Positions 10,861 through 22,285 of a stretch of 64,000 nt of DNA are shown piece by piece (position 1 is the first letter of the stretch; each line of letters starts with the position of its first letter). The notes beneath the pieces are model-generated. The model searched no databases. It was not told where the DNA came from and saw nothing but the letters and a program-made list of their open reading frames with translations. The stretch spans positions 9,610,413-9,674,412 of the forward strand of contig JAJEKV010000003.1 in the NCBI GenBank assembly GCA_021234155.1. The letters are read 5' to 3'. Made by a program: the position numbers and the translations under genes. This DNA comes from Isoetes taiwanensis (lineage: Eukaryota; Streptophyta; Lycopodiopsida; Isoetales; Isoetaceae).

Positions 10861-12540
10861 GTGACGTTCCAGGGGAATATACGCTATAAATACGTATATT
10901 CCTGGACCCCTCACCATACAAGCCTACCTATGTAGCCTTGTATGCCTTAGGAAGTGGCAAGGGGTGCACATCTAAGCTAATTGTTTAACTTAGATAACCT
11001 TAGGATAAGTCCCTTTTCCACATGGCCTTATCCTATTGGGCAACAAACACACGGGCTTCATCCTAGTGGTGCCAATGGCATCCCATGTGGATCCATACCT
11101 ATATTAGCTCTAACCCTAACCCTAGACCCTTTTCCCCGCCTAGCACCTGAACTCTCATCTCGCGTGCTCAAACTCGCTTTTTGAGCATCGCTCGCCATAG
11201 CCTAGCCTCGAGCAAAGCAGCCCCGGAAGGTGTGCGTGATCGTGAGGGAGCAAGTCTTCACCCACATCAAGGAGCATGGAGACACCAGGGATGGGAGGAA
11301 GCGCGGGAGGAGGTATGTTGAGTAGGGTTCATGTTAGTTCATCCGGGAGTTAGCACTCCGGTTTGGGTAGTATCTCGCGGTCTAGTGTAGAGCCACCCTA
11401 GACCCTTTGTTGAACATCCCGAACCCTAATCAAGGAACCCTAACTATTAGTTAGATATGTATGATTAGGTTAAGATGTTCATATGATGTTGATCATGATG
11501 TGATGTAATGTGATGTTTGGTTGATCATGTTGCCCCTCTTGTATGGGGAAGGGGGTAGAGACCTAGGGCCATATGTAGTATGCTCCTAGTGTAGATCCCT
11601 TAGTTCCTATTAGAAGCTGCCCTGCGGCATAGGAACCCTACCGGGCTATGGAGACTATGATGTGACTCCAGCATTGACTACAAACGGGGGCTAGAGGCAA
11701 GATGGAGGGAGGATCCCCGCCGAGTGGGGGCTACTCTGGGATCCCATAGTGGGCTAGGCTTATGGTCTCACTCCACTGCGGGCCGAGCATGGGTCCGACA
11801 CCTCCCCGGGGCGATGGTGTCGCCACGCCTCCTCAAGAGCTGCAAGTGTCGGCCTGGCTCTTGTTTTGGGGGTTCAACGGGTACACGAATCGTGGTGTTG
11901 CCACGATTCTCTAGCCGCCCGCGGAGCCTCTAGACCCTGAAGGGGAGATGCAACCCTTCCTACCTCGACGGACCGTGGAGATGCAACCTCGAGTAGTCCC
12001 GATGGGTGATGCCATGGGATTTCGTGATCCGAAGGTTAGAGTCATGTCGAGACCGATCTAGCCCATCCGCAAAGTATGCAATGTGAGGGGCGGATGGAGT
12101 GGTCAACCCTAGTCATTGTCTTATGCCAGCCCCGCCATTGTTATGACTCGGTCTGCTCTATCTTGAGGCCTATCCAGTCAGTCGACCTCCCTATGTGTCG
12201 GAGCCATGGGTAGGAGCTCTCCTGTTTTATGGTATATGATTATGTTCATTGTATCTATGGATATGTGGATAGGCTACCCTTCGAGGTAGTATTTGTATTG
12301 TTGATGTTAGTTCTCCGTGTTTATCGCTACCAAGTATAGGAGCCCATAGGGAAGGGCACGCAAGACACCTTCATATCCCCTTCCCGCACTAGGGTCACCC
12401 CAGAGTGCGGGGAAGACGGAGGGCCTGTGCGGTCGTTGAGCCTGTCCGGGATTTCCGAAAGTGTACGGTAGGAGCCGTATATTTAGCGGGAGCCACATAC
12501 CGCTATATCGGGCCTCGTGGAGGATGACTTTATTGCTTCT
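10860..12540 (+). mobile_element. Putative 3' LTR and GC-rich flank of the chromovirus
   Basis: The presumed LTR starts TGTGACGTTCC directly after the polypurine tract. GGAATATACG and CGTATATTCC near its start form a palindrome. The stretch is GC-richer than most of the window. I found no matching 5' LTR in the window, so the end of the LTR is not defined and 12540 is only where the composition changes. Open frames here show no recognisable domain. Confidence 0.45.
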
Positions 12541-14111
12541 TGTATGTTGCCTTAAAATGAATTGGTGGCATGTGCTAAATTGTGAATTGCGTTGGAGTTG
12601 ACGAGGAAGGTCTACCTATAGGCATTCAACTTATTGGCAAGCCATGGTCGAGGCCACTTTGTTGCGGGGTTTGCGATGCCATTGAGGTAACATTTGCAAT
12701 AGTATTTCCTTAATAATGCCTTCGAGATTGGGATTGGTTTCTTTAACTGAGGTGTAAGGTGCAATTGCAGTTATGTGCACTCACCTTCAAAGAAGACCGA
12801 GAGGTTCTCAGATGATCTTTTGTTACAATGACATACAACCCAATGTTTACTTCAAGACGGATTTAAGTTATTGGGCTGGTTTAAGTAAATTACGGGCTCT
12901 CACCATTTCTTTACAAGATTTCATCATTGGACAGGAAATGGTTGAAAGTTGATGTCATAGCTCTTGTATTCTTCGCAGAAATGATGGGAATGGCATTTTT
13001 GAAGTATCTCATTTATCACAAGACAACATATCATAAGTTGCTGGTTAGACTCTGCCATAACGTGTGTATATAAACTTTAAAAGGCCATGAGATGAAACTT
13101 GTGTACGAACTCTTTTATATCTAATCTGTACTTCAGGACATGAGTCATGGTCATACACAAGGTTAAATTTGTCAGGTGCAAAATCAACGGAAGATTATGT
13201 CCTAAAATCTGTCTTGCAGATAATTGCTTCAATTCTAAGGTGTCAATTAACATTTCAATGATGGATATGGTTCCATTCAATGGCCATCGAATATTGAATG
13301 ACATCACAGTGCCATGTTATCTCTAGACATCCCAATCAATTGTGCCTTTGTACAATATTTGAGTTGCCAACAAAAAACCCTTTACTTTAAAAAATCACTG
13401 GACTGCCGGACCTCCATGTGTAGCCTAAGAAGCATTGAACGTTTAGCATGTTCTTATAGAAGGGACATCATATTGTTTTTATAGTCATCTTATTCTAACA
13501 TAAAAACATCTTTCGTACATAAAATTACAAATTTATTATGGGGCAAGTAATGCCTTCCTCATGTAAAAACATATAAATGACTTACACACCGATGGGAATA
13601 TTTGCATGTATGAACTATTAACTAACCACAAGCATATCCATACAACCCATAAAGTTATTGCACGAACTATTTCCTAATCACAAACATATCCATACAACAC
13701 ATAAAGTTATAAGAACTTAGTTGATGTAAAGTTGTAAGAATGTAGTTGATATTTCAAGCTCTGCAATATTTTAACCTTGCATTTAATATGGGCTTGTATT
13801 TGAATAATCAAACCCCAAACCCCTACAACAAACTAGCTTAGCTAGCTCTTGTAATGACTAAAAAAATATTCAAAAAATGATGTGTTACCATATGTGCTAC
13901 AAGGGCTAGGACTTTTCTTATGGTGTCCAAGATATGTATGGAAAAGTGTATATGGATTGCTAGTTGGGAATGGAGTACATCTACGGATAAGGGGCCAAAA
14001 TTAAAAATTCATATGTAATGCATGGTTGGGGGTTTCACCTCAAAAAAAGTCAGATATCTGGGGTTTCAAATGACCCCCTTGCACGCATTACAAAGGGGTG
14101 AAGCCCCCGGG
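12541..14111. other. AT-rich intergenic stretch, nothing recognised
   Basis: Both strands show only short open frames without recognisable motifs. A near-duplicated phrase of about 50 bases (ACTATTNNCTAACCACAAACATATCC type) occurs at about 13610 and 13665. Confidence 0.4.
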
Positions 14112-15362
14112 CATATGATGTGGTTTTAGGCTACAAACGGAATCGTTTACAATTATTCCTTTGGCCATATTTATGTATTTCTGTTTGTATCAGACAATGC
14201 ATCTTAATATCAAATGCAATTTGAACTTATAAATGCAAAAATACCATTATACTCATTACAATGCTCAAGGTCGTTTCAGTTTCTCCAACATTCACGCAAC
14301 CAAATCAAATGTGCGCACATACTTTACTGTAGACCTAGAAGAATTTTAAAAGTCCTATTATAATAAAACATTTATAACAAAACAAATATACATTTTTAGA
14401 AAACCATAAATAAGCTATGCTATACAATACTATAATTGGTCTTACATGCATACAATGCATCTTCCTTTATAATCCATTAGATGCTTCTTGGTACAAGTCA
14501 AGGCAAACTAATTTTTAGATGCTTCTTGGTAGAAGTGAAGGCAAACCAATTTCAACATAGCAAGGTTATTTTCATAATACCCATATGTAATTCCTCATAT
14601 TGAAGATGACTCCACACAAGTCCACACTTCACAATCAAGGATATACCCATTGAAAAACTTTAACACGTCCACTCACACTCATGCCCATTGTTTCATGTTT
14701 ACCTCCTTAATGATGCTCGGCTTGGTTTATTAGTAACATTATTGCGTTTGTGTGGTTGTGCGTGCGTGTGTCTGTCGTTAATCAAAATCTTGGCAAGGGT
14801 TCAAATAGCATTCGCTACAATATTAGGTGTGGGTTCGTGTTGTTGCTAGGTCAGGCAACAAAGGTAAGTCAGGCAACGACATGACTTTGGCATAGACCTG
14901 GAGGATATGTTCGCGACGAGAACACAACAAGAACAATAGTGTATCTCTCTACCTTGATCTTCTAAGTGCAAACATGGTAATCTTCTAGGGAAAGGGGGTA
15001 CAAGAACAATAGTGTATCTCTCTGCCTTGATCTTCTAAGTGCAAACATGGTAATCTTCTAAGGCAAAGGGGGTACTTTCCTTCAACATAGAGGAATATTA
15101 TCGTTATTATTCTGTCAGAGATTAAAGACTGGATCAAAAGGAAAGAGCTTACGTTATGTTTCTAAAAGCTACTCCAAACTTTCAAGTAAGTCTTAAAGAT
15201 TCTTATTGATTGGGGCGTCTCATCATTCTCTTAAACATCATTTACAAGTTCCTAACTTATGCCATTGTTGGGCACCATTACTAGTCGTAATATAATTTTT
15301 ACCCTTTAGTGGGCGCTTTATGGGCACCCTCCCTTATATGACCTACAATCGATAGCTTCCCT
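14112..15362 (+). repeat. 1.2-kb direct duplication, first copy
   Basis: The sequence from CATATGATGTGGTTTTAGGC to CGATAGCTTCCC reappears at 37993-39190 with small indels, many of them at CAG/CTG. It contains two internal tandem repeats. A unit of about 36 bases (AGATGCTTCTTGGT) lies near 14480-14555, and a unit of about 72 bases (CAAGAACAATAGTGTATCTC) lies near 14929-15076. No coding region was recognised. Confidence 0.9.
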
Positions 15363-16840
15363 CCCAGTCTGGGTTCGGGAAATTCCAAGGAACCATTGTA
15401 AGCATCCGTTAAAATATTAAAAACAAGATGCTAACGCATCAATGGGTTGCCCTTTGGAGGAGCCATTGATGCATGGGCAATTACTCTGGACGTTTTTGTA
15501 TCGAATATTATTGTGTTGAGCCTCGGCCTTACGTGCCAAATATCTGGCCGAGGACGCATAAACCGGGATCACGATTTTTTGTTATCGACGAGGTAAAAGA
15601 TCGATAACTTCGATGTTATCTGGCCTTATATAGGTGGAATAGTACTGATAACTAGTTATCAGCCTACATCAATAATGATAACGAAAAACAAGCACTCTCC
15701 TTTTATACTAGAGAGTCCGATAAGGAAGGTTTTCATGATTGAAAATTGAAAATTTCAGGTTTAGGGGAAATTTCCGTTAAGACTTTGTATTTTTCTATGA
15801 GGATTGACAAGTTAACTTGGAAATTTGACTATTTAGGTTAACAGGAGGAGGGTTTAAAAGTTTCCCAATGATGTGGATATGTCAATTGACAAAAATATTC
15901 TATTTTTGCACGTGATTCTTAAGTGGTCCACTATTGGTGCATCTCCCCTAGAATGTTGGAAAATGGTGAGGTGCAACAATTATGAACATGCATGTAGCCA
16001 AGTCATTATGTACATCCAAAAGCCACTTGGATGCAAAAAAAGGTACATAGGTAGGATTTGGGTTGGACTATGGCAGCTTTAATGTTCCCGAAAGCAAAAA
16101 CAATAGATCTAATCCAAGATGTGAAGAAAATGCTTTGGACAGTTCATGGTTTTCAGCATTAGGCTTTTGCCAAGTAAATGGCCTGGATTGTCCAATGGAA
16201 AAAATAGGGAGTAGACAAAAAGTAAAATTTGTGGGCAGGATTCGTTCAATGCCAGATTTGTCATCAGACTTGGTCACATCCATATAACTTTCCTTGCAGA
16301 TCTTGTTTTGTAATGTAGTCCACATATTCATCTGAAATGATCTACCTGGCTTTAGTAAGACAAATTCTACAAAACAAAACCTGTTTCTATCACAATTTAT
16401 ATGTTTTAACATATTTGTTAGTTGAAACTGGAACATAGTTTCTTGTGCAAAAGAATGGTGTCATAGATGAATCATCAACACCTCTTCCATGTCAGTTCAT
16501 CTTATGCAAAGAAGATAGACATTTTGATTTCGTTCTCGTGAAATAAAATCGGTTGATAAACCAAAAATAGAGAAATCTCAAAGAAATAACTTGGAGAAAA
16601 CATGTAGTTTCTCAACTGTTTCATCATTAGAACAACATTCTATAAGAACCAATGGACACCCATTGTGACTTTATGATCTGATTCTCAAGAAACTAAGAAT
16701 AGACAAATCTCAACAAATATCTCTGACAAAATAGGCAACCGCCGACTCTTTAATCATCGTAACAAATTCTACAAGAATCAATGTACACCTACCTCAAGGA
16801 AAGCATATAACCCCCTCACGCCAAAACTTTTTTTTTGAGA
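15363..16840. other. Intergenic stretch with a diverged two-copy repeat
   Basis: No gene is recognised. Two diverged units of about 150 bases, at about 16485-16640 and 16665-16800, share ATCTCAA, TCATCATTAGAACA-like and ACAAGAA(C/T)CAATG(G/T)ACACC phrases. An open frame of 122 codons on the minus strand at 16068-16436 has no motif I know and overlaps plus-strand frames of similar quality. Confidence 0.4.
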
Positions 16841-16860
16841 AACCAAGTTTCGTGGCCGAT

Positions 16861-17343
16861 CTATCTGCCATAGGCATAACCCTTTCGATTCATGTTATCC
16901 TTTCTTTTCTTGTAAATACAGTCGCAAGCCCCACCGCAGTTGACACCCGTAATGACACCGAAAGCAATACCAGCCTTTTTTGCCTCATGTGCTCATGCCA
17001 TGCTTTTCGTGGGGAGAAGATTTTGATGGAGAATCTGGGGGCTTGTAGGAGGGGTACTTGTAATTGGGGATTTAGGAGCGGGGGCCCCGAGTTGGGTTTG
17101 AATCGAGATGGGGCTGAATCGAGATGGGCCTCGGATGGGGATGGGGTTGGAGATGGATTTGAACCCGGAGATGGGCTTGGAGATAAAGATGTGTTTGCAC
17201 TTGGAGATGGAGCTTCGAAGTCCGGGATGGAGCCGATGTTTGGTGTAGCGAGCCCTTCCGAGCCATGGAGATGGACCTTATTCGCTACGCTTTCCTTACA
17301 AAAGCAACCCGCATACTAGCAATATAACCGCAAACAGAGCCAT
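16861..17343 (-). pseudogene. Hydroxyproline-rich wall glycoprotein with C-terminal membrane segment, frameshifted
   Basis: The minus strand from 17343 begins MALFAVILLVCGLLL, a good signal peptide. It then has a proline/serine-rich middle (SPSPSPGSNPSPTPSPS) and a conserved tail: KKAGIAFGVITGV, a short hydrophobic stretch readable as STAVGLATVF in a neighbouring frame, YKKRKDNMNRKGYAYGR and a stop at 16861. This layout, about 160 residues in one exon, matches plant hydroxyproline-rich glycoproteins of the APAP1-like type, which sit at the cell surface. No single frame covers it: at least one shift follows the signal peptide and two lie in the tail membrane segment. It is either a recent pseudogene or an intact gene with sequence errors. 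The 155-codon plus-strand frame here is its shadow. Confidence 0.7.
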
Positions 17344-17553
17344 TTTTTTCTCGTGCCTTTTGCCGCCCCCATTTCTGTCTCAAATGCTTCTTCACCTTGA
17401 GCTTAAACCGGATTTGGCTGCCATGTTATTGCCGGAGTACACAACCCCGCAAGATTTAACAAACTTCAATCCGCAAAAGAAACCGTGTTTAAACCCTTGC
17501 GGAATTCGACCGCCTAAAATCCAAAGCATTGCAGCAATCGTTGGATAACTCTA

Positions 17554-17667
17554 AGTAAACGCATGGGGTATGATTGTAGAAGATATTACAGACGCCCCTG
17601 CCGCTGCCGCTGCCGCTGCCGCCGCCCTGCCCATGATCGCCGGAGGGGATTGCATAGCCATAGCTCC
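17554..17667 (-). CDS. Short ORF with alanine run, unknown
   Basis: On the minus strand an ATG near 17667 opens a frame of about 37 codons: MAMQSPPAIMGRAAAAAAAAAGASV and then a short tail to a stop at about 17554. The alanine run is encoded by a (GCG GCA) trinucleotide repeat. It lies upstream of the wall-protein gene on the same strand and might be a first exon or an upstream ORF. I do not recognise it. Confidence 0.25.
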
Positions 17668-17884
17668 ACTATCTTCCAGAGAAGACCCAAACAATCTCTA
17701 CCGTCACACACAAACGAATCTTGGCCGTCTAAGTGAACGAATCTTGGCCGTCTAAGTGTCACTGAGTCTCACAAAACCCTAAAAAAGCACAAGCAATCGC
17801 AACCGCGTATACAGAATTTTCTATGGCATATTATACTAAAAATAAATCAAGGCCTTCTATCCGTCACTCCACCCTCCAACAAGA

Positions 17885-17912
17885 GGGTTGCCCCCCTACG
17901 GGCAACCCAAAA
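17885..17912 (+). repeat. Single-hairpin module
   Basis: GGGTTGCCCCCCTACGGGCAACCC followed by AAAAAC is the second hairpin of the module seen at 9202-9228. It stands here head to head with a full module at 17947-18031. Confidence 0.65.
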
Positions 17913-17937
17913 ACACCTTATTATTAAAATAGTCGGA

Positions 17938-18120
17938 TCCCCTTCCTTTTTGGGTTGCCCCTAGGAGGGCAAGCCCTTGTTTGGGTTTGTGGCATATCCT
18001 AGGTATATGCCGGAATATACTTAGGATATGCTTGTGACTGCTCCAAACCTGCTGCTCCCTGTAAATTCGCGGTCATCTACGTTCTCGATCGCTGGTGTTT
18101 CAACCGAATAACTGGCATGC
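17938..18120 (-). repeat. Inverted repeat, right arm, with double hairpin
   Basis: This is the inverted partner of 9045-9232. The hairpin TTGCCCCTAGGAGGGCAA is near 17953-17972. The long hairpin GCATATCCTAGGTATAT with its complement ATATACTTAGGATATGC is at 17992-18031. One arm position differs from the other copy while the stem is kept. Confidence 0.7.
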
Positions 18121-18336
18121 AACTACGGGTAAATTCTGAGCAGGATTTGGCCGAAGAAAAGGAAGAACAAATTCGAGTTCTATAACAAAGGAAGATCAAA
18201 GTTCCTGGAAATTTCTGACAAGGGTTTCCATTCTCGGTTGCAGCTATTCTTTATTTGTAAGCTTAAAATTTTGCTATGCTGATAGGTTAATGTTAGCACG
18301 TCAGTGTTTGAGCATGATATAACCATTTTTGACCAG

Positions 18337-18530
18337 ATGTGACAAAGACTTGGACGGTAGAATTTCCACAGAAGAGGTGAAGAAGGTAACTCTTACACAA
18401 AATTCTTCTATTTGGTGTCCATACTGTTTTGCTGGGACCTTGTTATACAATTATGTTCAAACTAGGTTCTGAAAATAGCTTTCCCAGAACATTTTGCTGA
18501 GTGCTTCTGCCAACACTCACAAATATTCAG
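18337..18530 (+). pseudogene. Respiratory burst oxidase EF-hand exons (fragment)
   Basis: Two short exons with proper splice borders are visible. 18337-18385 follows an AG and reads CDKDLDGRISTEEVKK, an EF-hand loop as in plant RBOH NADPH oxidases, and is followed by GTAACT. 18488-18530 follows CCCAG, continues in frame as NILLSASANTHKYS and is followed by GTATAT. In RBOH proteins this is the calcium-binding region in the cytosolic N-terminus, and the phrase LLSASAN is typical of the family. No other oxidase exon follows; the next coding sequence is nicalin. This is therefore a captured or leftover fragment rather than a gene. Confidence 0.7.
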
Positions 18531-18599
18531 GTATATCGTATATAAGTATTTTATAAGGCTAATCTTTGTTATGCATATGGAATGTTTCATACAGATTTC

Positions 18600-21500
18600 T
18601 TAAGAAGTTAACTAGTAATGTATTCTCACTCTTGGCTTCCTGGATTGAGAGGAGAAGGTGATGCCGCTTTGCTTCCAACAATTGCCATTGTTGCATGGTA
18701 TGACACATTTGGTGCAGCCCCGGTAAGGTTACTGGTTATTCTTTTGATGTTGGGTGGTTATTCTCGAATTTTATGTTCTTGCACTTTACGCAGGCACTGT
18801 CAATGGGCAGTGACAGTAATGGGAGTGAGGTTGCCGCCTTGTTAGAGATTGCACGCCTGTTTGCACGCCTGTTTGCATGCCTTTATGCTAATCCTAAAAC
18901 ATGTGGCAGATATAATCTTCTATTTGGTCTGACATCAGGAGGACCCTACAATTTTGATGGTACACCTAAGGTATCTTGATATTGCTATCATCCACTTGTG
19001 TTTTACAAATATAAAGTTTTTTATGATGCTTTTATTTATCTCTATAGCTTTCTCTTCTCGTAGTTTAGCAGCTTAAGGTCTTTTATGAAACTGATCAAAA
19101 ATATCTTAAAATGTAGCATATAGAGTGTGTGGCCAAGGATAACACAGACCACAATGGCCAAACCAAGTTCCAAAATCAATCTTGATACATATAATTTACA
19201 ACTTCAATAAGGTATTGACTGCATTGACAAGCCAAAAGGCATTATTGGGCTTTATGAATTTGGAAAGTAGTGTAGACAATACACAGCTTTTACTTTTAAT
19301 TGATGAAAAGCAATTTTGTTTATGGAGGTGGGGATCGCATCTTTTCTCTAAAAAATCATTGCAAATGTATTCATGTTACTCTTTAAGTTTCATGTTTAAA
19401 GAAAGTTATGCAAGTAAACAATGCTATTGTTATATCATTGATCACCTAAATATGGAACGAACGACTTATGCATCCCTTGTTGTTGAGCCAAAGAAAATTA
19501 TTCTCATCCTCTGCTCAAGCAATCATTTACTTGCGATATTCTCGACTCATGGTTCGCCTTAATCGATTTTGGCGTGATGCTCTGTTAGTGGCTAAGGAAT
19601 TTTGATCAGCAACTTCAGGAAAGCATTGACTATGCCATATGCTTGAACAGTGTTGGCAGGTAGCATGGGAGCATGAGCATTTTTCTAGACGGAGGATAAC
19701 TGCAGCTACATTGTCTGAAATTGATGTAGCTCCAAAGTTTCTTGGGAATACTGGGGGTTTGCTTGATCGAAGGTAAAGTGTGCAATATGGACCTTTTGTT
19801 CTCGCTATTATGTACCTCGGCTGTGAACCCTTCCTACAGGATTACTAACAGTTCTTCTGTTGAACGAACCGTGAAGCTTGTTGCTAAAAGCCTGGCAGTA
19901 AGTTCATGTCTGTTTATGTCTGTCTAGATTCCAAATCTTCGAGGATTTACTTCATGATATTCGAATTATAGAGTTAGTTGTTTCAATGATATGTTCCTTT
20001 TTCTCTCCTCATATACTTATACCGATTGCAGAGGCACATTTATGGGCATCGGGGTAAAGGCATTGACATTTTAAAGCACTTGGGGATAACCATTGGGATA
20101 AGACACAAGAAGATAAATATATCTGATTCCCGTGTGAGTAGTTATTTTTATGTTCAAATTTGTTTGCTCGTCCAAACAGTAATTTATAGTCTGTATATTT
20201 GTGCAGGTAGCATGGGAACATGAGCATTTTTCTAGACAGAGGATAACTGCAGCTACATTGTCTGAAATTGATGTAGCTCCAAAGTTTCTTGGGAATACTG
20301 GAGGTTTGCTTGATCGAAGGTAAAGTGTCCAATATGGACCTTTTGTTCTCGCTATTATGTACCTCACCGTGAACCCTTCCCTACAGATTACCGACGGTTC
20401 CTCCGCTGAACGAACCGTAAAGTTTGTTGTTCTTTGAAAGCCCGGCAAGAAGTTCATGTCCGTTTATGTCCGCCTAGATTCCAAATCTTCGAGGATTTAC
20501 TTCATGATATTCAATTATAGAGTTAGTTGTTTCAATGATATGTTCCTTTTTCTCTCCTCATATACTTATACCGGTAAAGTGCAGGCACATTTATGGGCAT
20601 CGGGGTAAAGGCATTGACATTTTTATAAAGCTTCCTCAATTAGTCATTCATACATAGACCGATGGTTAGATCTTCTATCTCTCACACCACGGGTGGCTCC
20701 GCTTCTTCAAAAATGCACCAATTGTGTCTGCGTCTTTACATCAGTCGAAGAATTGTTAATTGTGAAAATCATGAACCTATTGACATATGCTTCTTAAGTC
20801 TTCCTCACTGTTACACGCCCAAATCATGTTTGAACATAATACAATACCAAGAAGCATTCTAAAGTTAGAAGCAATTTAAAAGTGTTTTCTAAATTTAAAG
20901 ACAAAATGTGTCAATGATGAATGAGGACCAAGTCACGGAAGAACTCTTAGTCTTTTACAATGTGATATGAGCAAGTTTTGCTTTGTTATATCTTTTTCCG
21001 CTTGCTTTGTTAGATAATATTGTTAATCCCTTTGTTAAAACAGCTTAACCGCTTTTGTCACACTTAATTTAAAAAGCTTATGCTAGTTGCCTTGCTTTTA
21101 ACCATCGAAAAGAAGTCCTTACTTGCTGGTCAGGTAAAATATCTGCTTCACATTGCACTTACTCTGGAACGCTTATTAGTGTAAAGTATTAAGTACATGG
21201 CCTGGCGGATTTTGATTTATCAAGTGGTGAGAATTTTCACCATGTACTTGGTGAATCAAAAGCACTGGCTTTACCTGGGGATTAAGGGTATAGTTGAGAT
21301 GCTATCAATCTTGCCACAACTTTTTATGATCAGGCATTTATGATGCTAGCTTGTTGATGCAGGAATTAAGTAGTCATATTCCAGAGACAAGTGTACAACA
21401 TGATACCATAGATAACACATTTGTATTCTATGATTCGATAATCGGTCAAGTTACCATTTAGCAGGTAATACTTTTTGACAGCTAGCATAATCTAGAGTAA

Positions 21501-22285
21501 TTTGCATGCATAATAAGGAAGTATAATTTACAACCCAAGGCAAGAAATGGTTGCAAATACTACCTCCCAACCCTTTTGTTCCTACAAATATTCCACTCCA
21601 TAAAGATTGGGTCTTGCAGAATAACATGCATGCCAAGAATGGGCTTTGCTATGAATAGAATAGAATAGTTTTTTTAACTAAATAAACTATTGTAAATAAA
21701 CTATCTCTTCGCTAATGACAGAAGAAAAATATAAAATATTTTATCAGAATGATATAGCTCTAGAATCGGGTTGAGGTGGTCCGCACAGCCGAAATAAGCA
21801 TTTTCTATGAGAGAGGGCTTCCTAAACCAATCAATGCGAACATAATGTGAAGTGCCACATCTATATTTAATGGCTTTGGGCTTAGCATGTAGTAAACCAA
21901 TGTCAAGTGATGAAGGCATGGAGTTAATGGCACGAATTAATAATTTCTAATGAAGTTGAGATTTACATCGTAGCTCAGCTTTGCCGATTGGGGGATGTAA
22001 CCCACATGAAATAATCATGGTACTTTTATCTCACTATTTTATCCTCATTCTCTTGGTTCTGGAATGTTCCAGGTGGCAAGTCTGACCTTCGATCTTTTCA
22101 TCATGTTGAGTGTTGGAGCATATCTTGCACTCCTTTTTGTTGTGTTGCTTGTAAGCATCAAGGTATTTATATAGTTGACTATTATTGATTAGTTTATAAA
22201 TTTATATCCTAGCTATTTATATTTTACACTTGTACACCAGCAGGGGTTTGATGATCTCCTTCGAAGGTCCCATCAAAGAAACTGA
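18600..22285 (+). pseudogene. NCLN: Nicalin, 3' half, with internal exon duplication
   Basis: Nicalin is an ER membrane glycoprotein of the nicastrin family. Exon pieces in order are 18600-18722 (WLPGLRGEGDAALLPTIAIV), 18794-18970 (ALSMGSDSNGS to GLTSGGPYNFDGTPK), 19589-19659 (WLRNFDQQLQESIDYAICLN), 19660-19772 and again 20207-20319 (VAWEHEHFSR to GGLLDRR), 19840-19897 (ITNSSSVERTVKLVAKSLA) with a damaged repeat at 20387-20446, 20032-20133 (RHIYGHRGKGIDI fused to LGITIGIRHKKINISDSR), about 20585-20725 (SYIDRWLDLLSLTPRVAPLL), 21363-21464 (ELSSHIPETSVQHDT), 22073-22162 (VASLTFDLFIM to LLVSIK, the C-terminal membrane helix) and 22244-22285 (GFDDLLRRSHQRN, stop). Most borders are GT-AG and phases agree. 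The 5' half is missing. A stop codon ends the ELSSHIP exon, and the exon order near 20 kb is scrambled. Confidence 0.85.
19660..20632 (+). repeat. 547-base tandem duplication inside nicalin
   Basis: 19660-20085 and 20207-20632 are copies at an offset of 547. Each carries the VAWEHEHFSR exon, the intron, the ITNSSSVERT exon and the start of the RHIYGHRGKG exon. The first unit joins directly to the preceding exon without an intron (TTGGCAG then GTAGCATGG). It ends by fusing RHIYGHRGKGIDI to an upstream exon end. The second unit is altered mainly at former CAG and CTG positions. Confidence 0.85.

Noticed and set aside
16068-16436. 122-codon minus-strand ORF
   Set aside because: No recognisable motif, overlapped by other open frames, and no splice or promoter context. 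Kept only as part of the intergenic description.
16852-17319. 155-codon plus-strand ORF with a glycine/aspartate-rich middle
   Set aside because: It is the antisense shadow of the hydroxyproline-rich glycoprotein gene on the minus strand.
18337-18530. EF-hand exons as part of the nicalin gene
   Set aside because: Nicalin has no EF-hand, and the phrases DKDLDGRISTEEVKK and ILLSASAN match the RBOH family.
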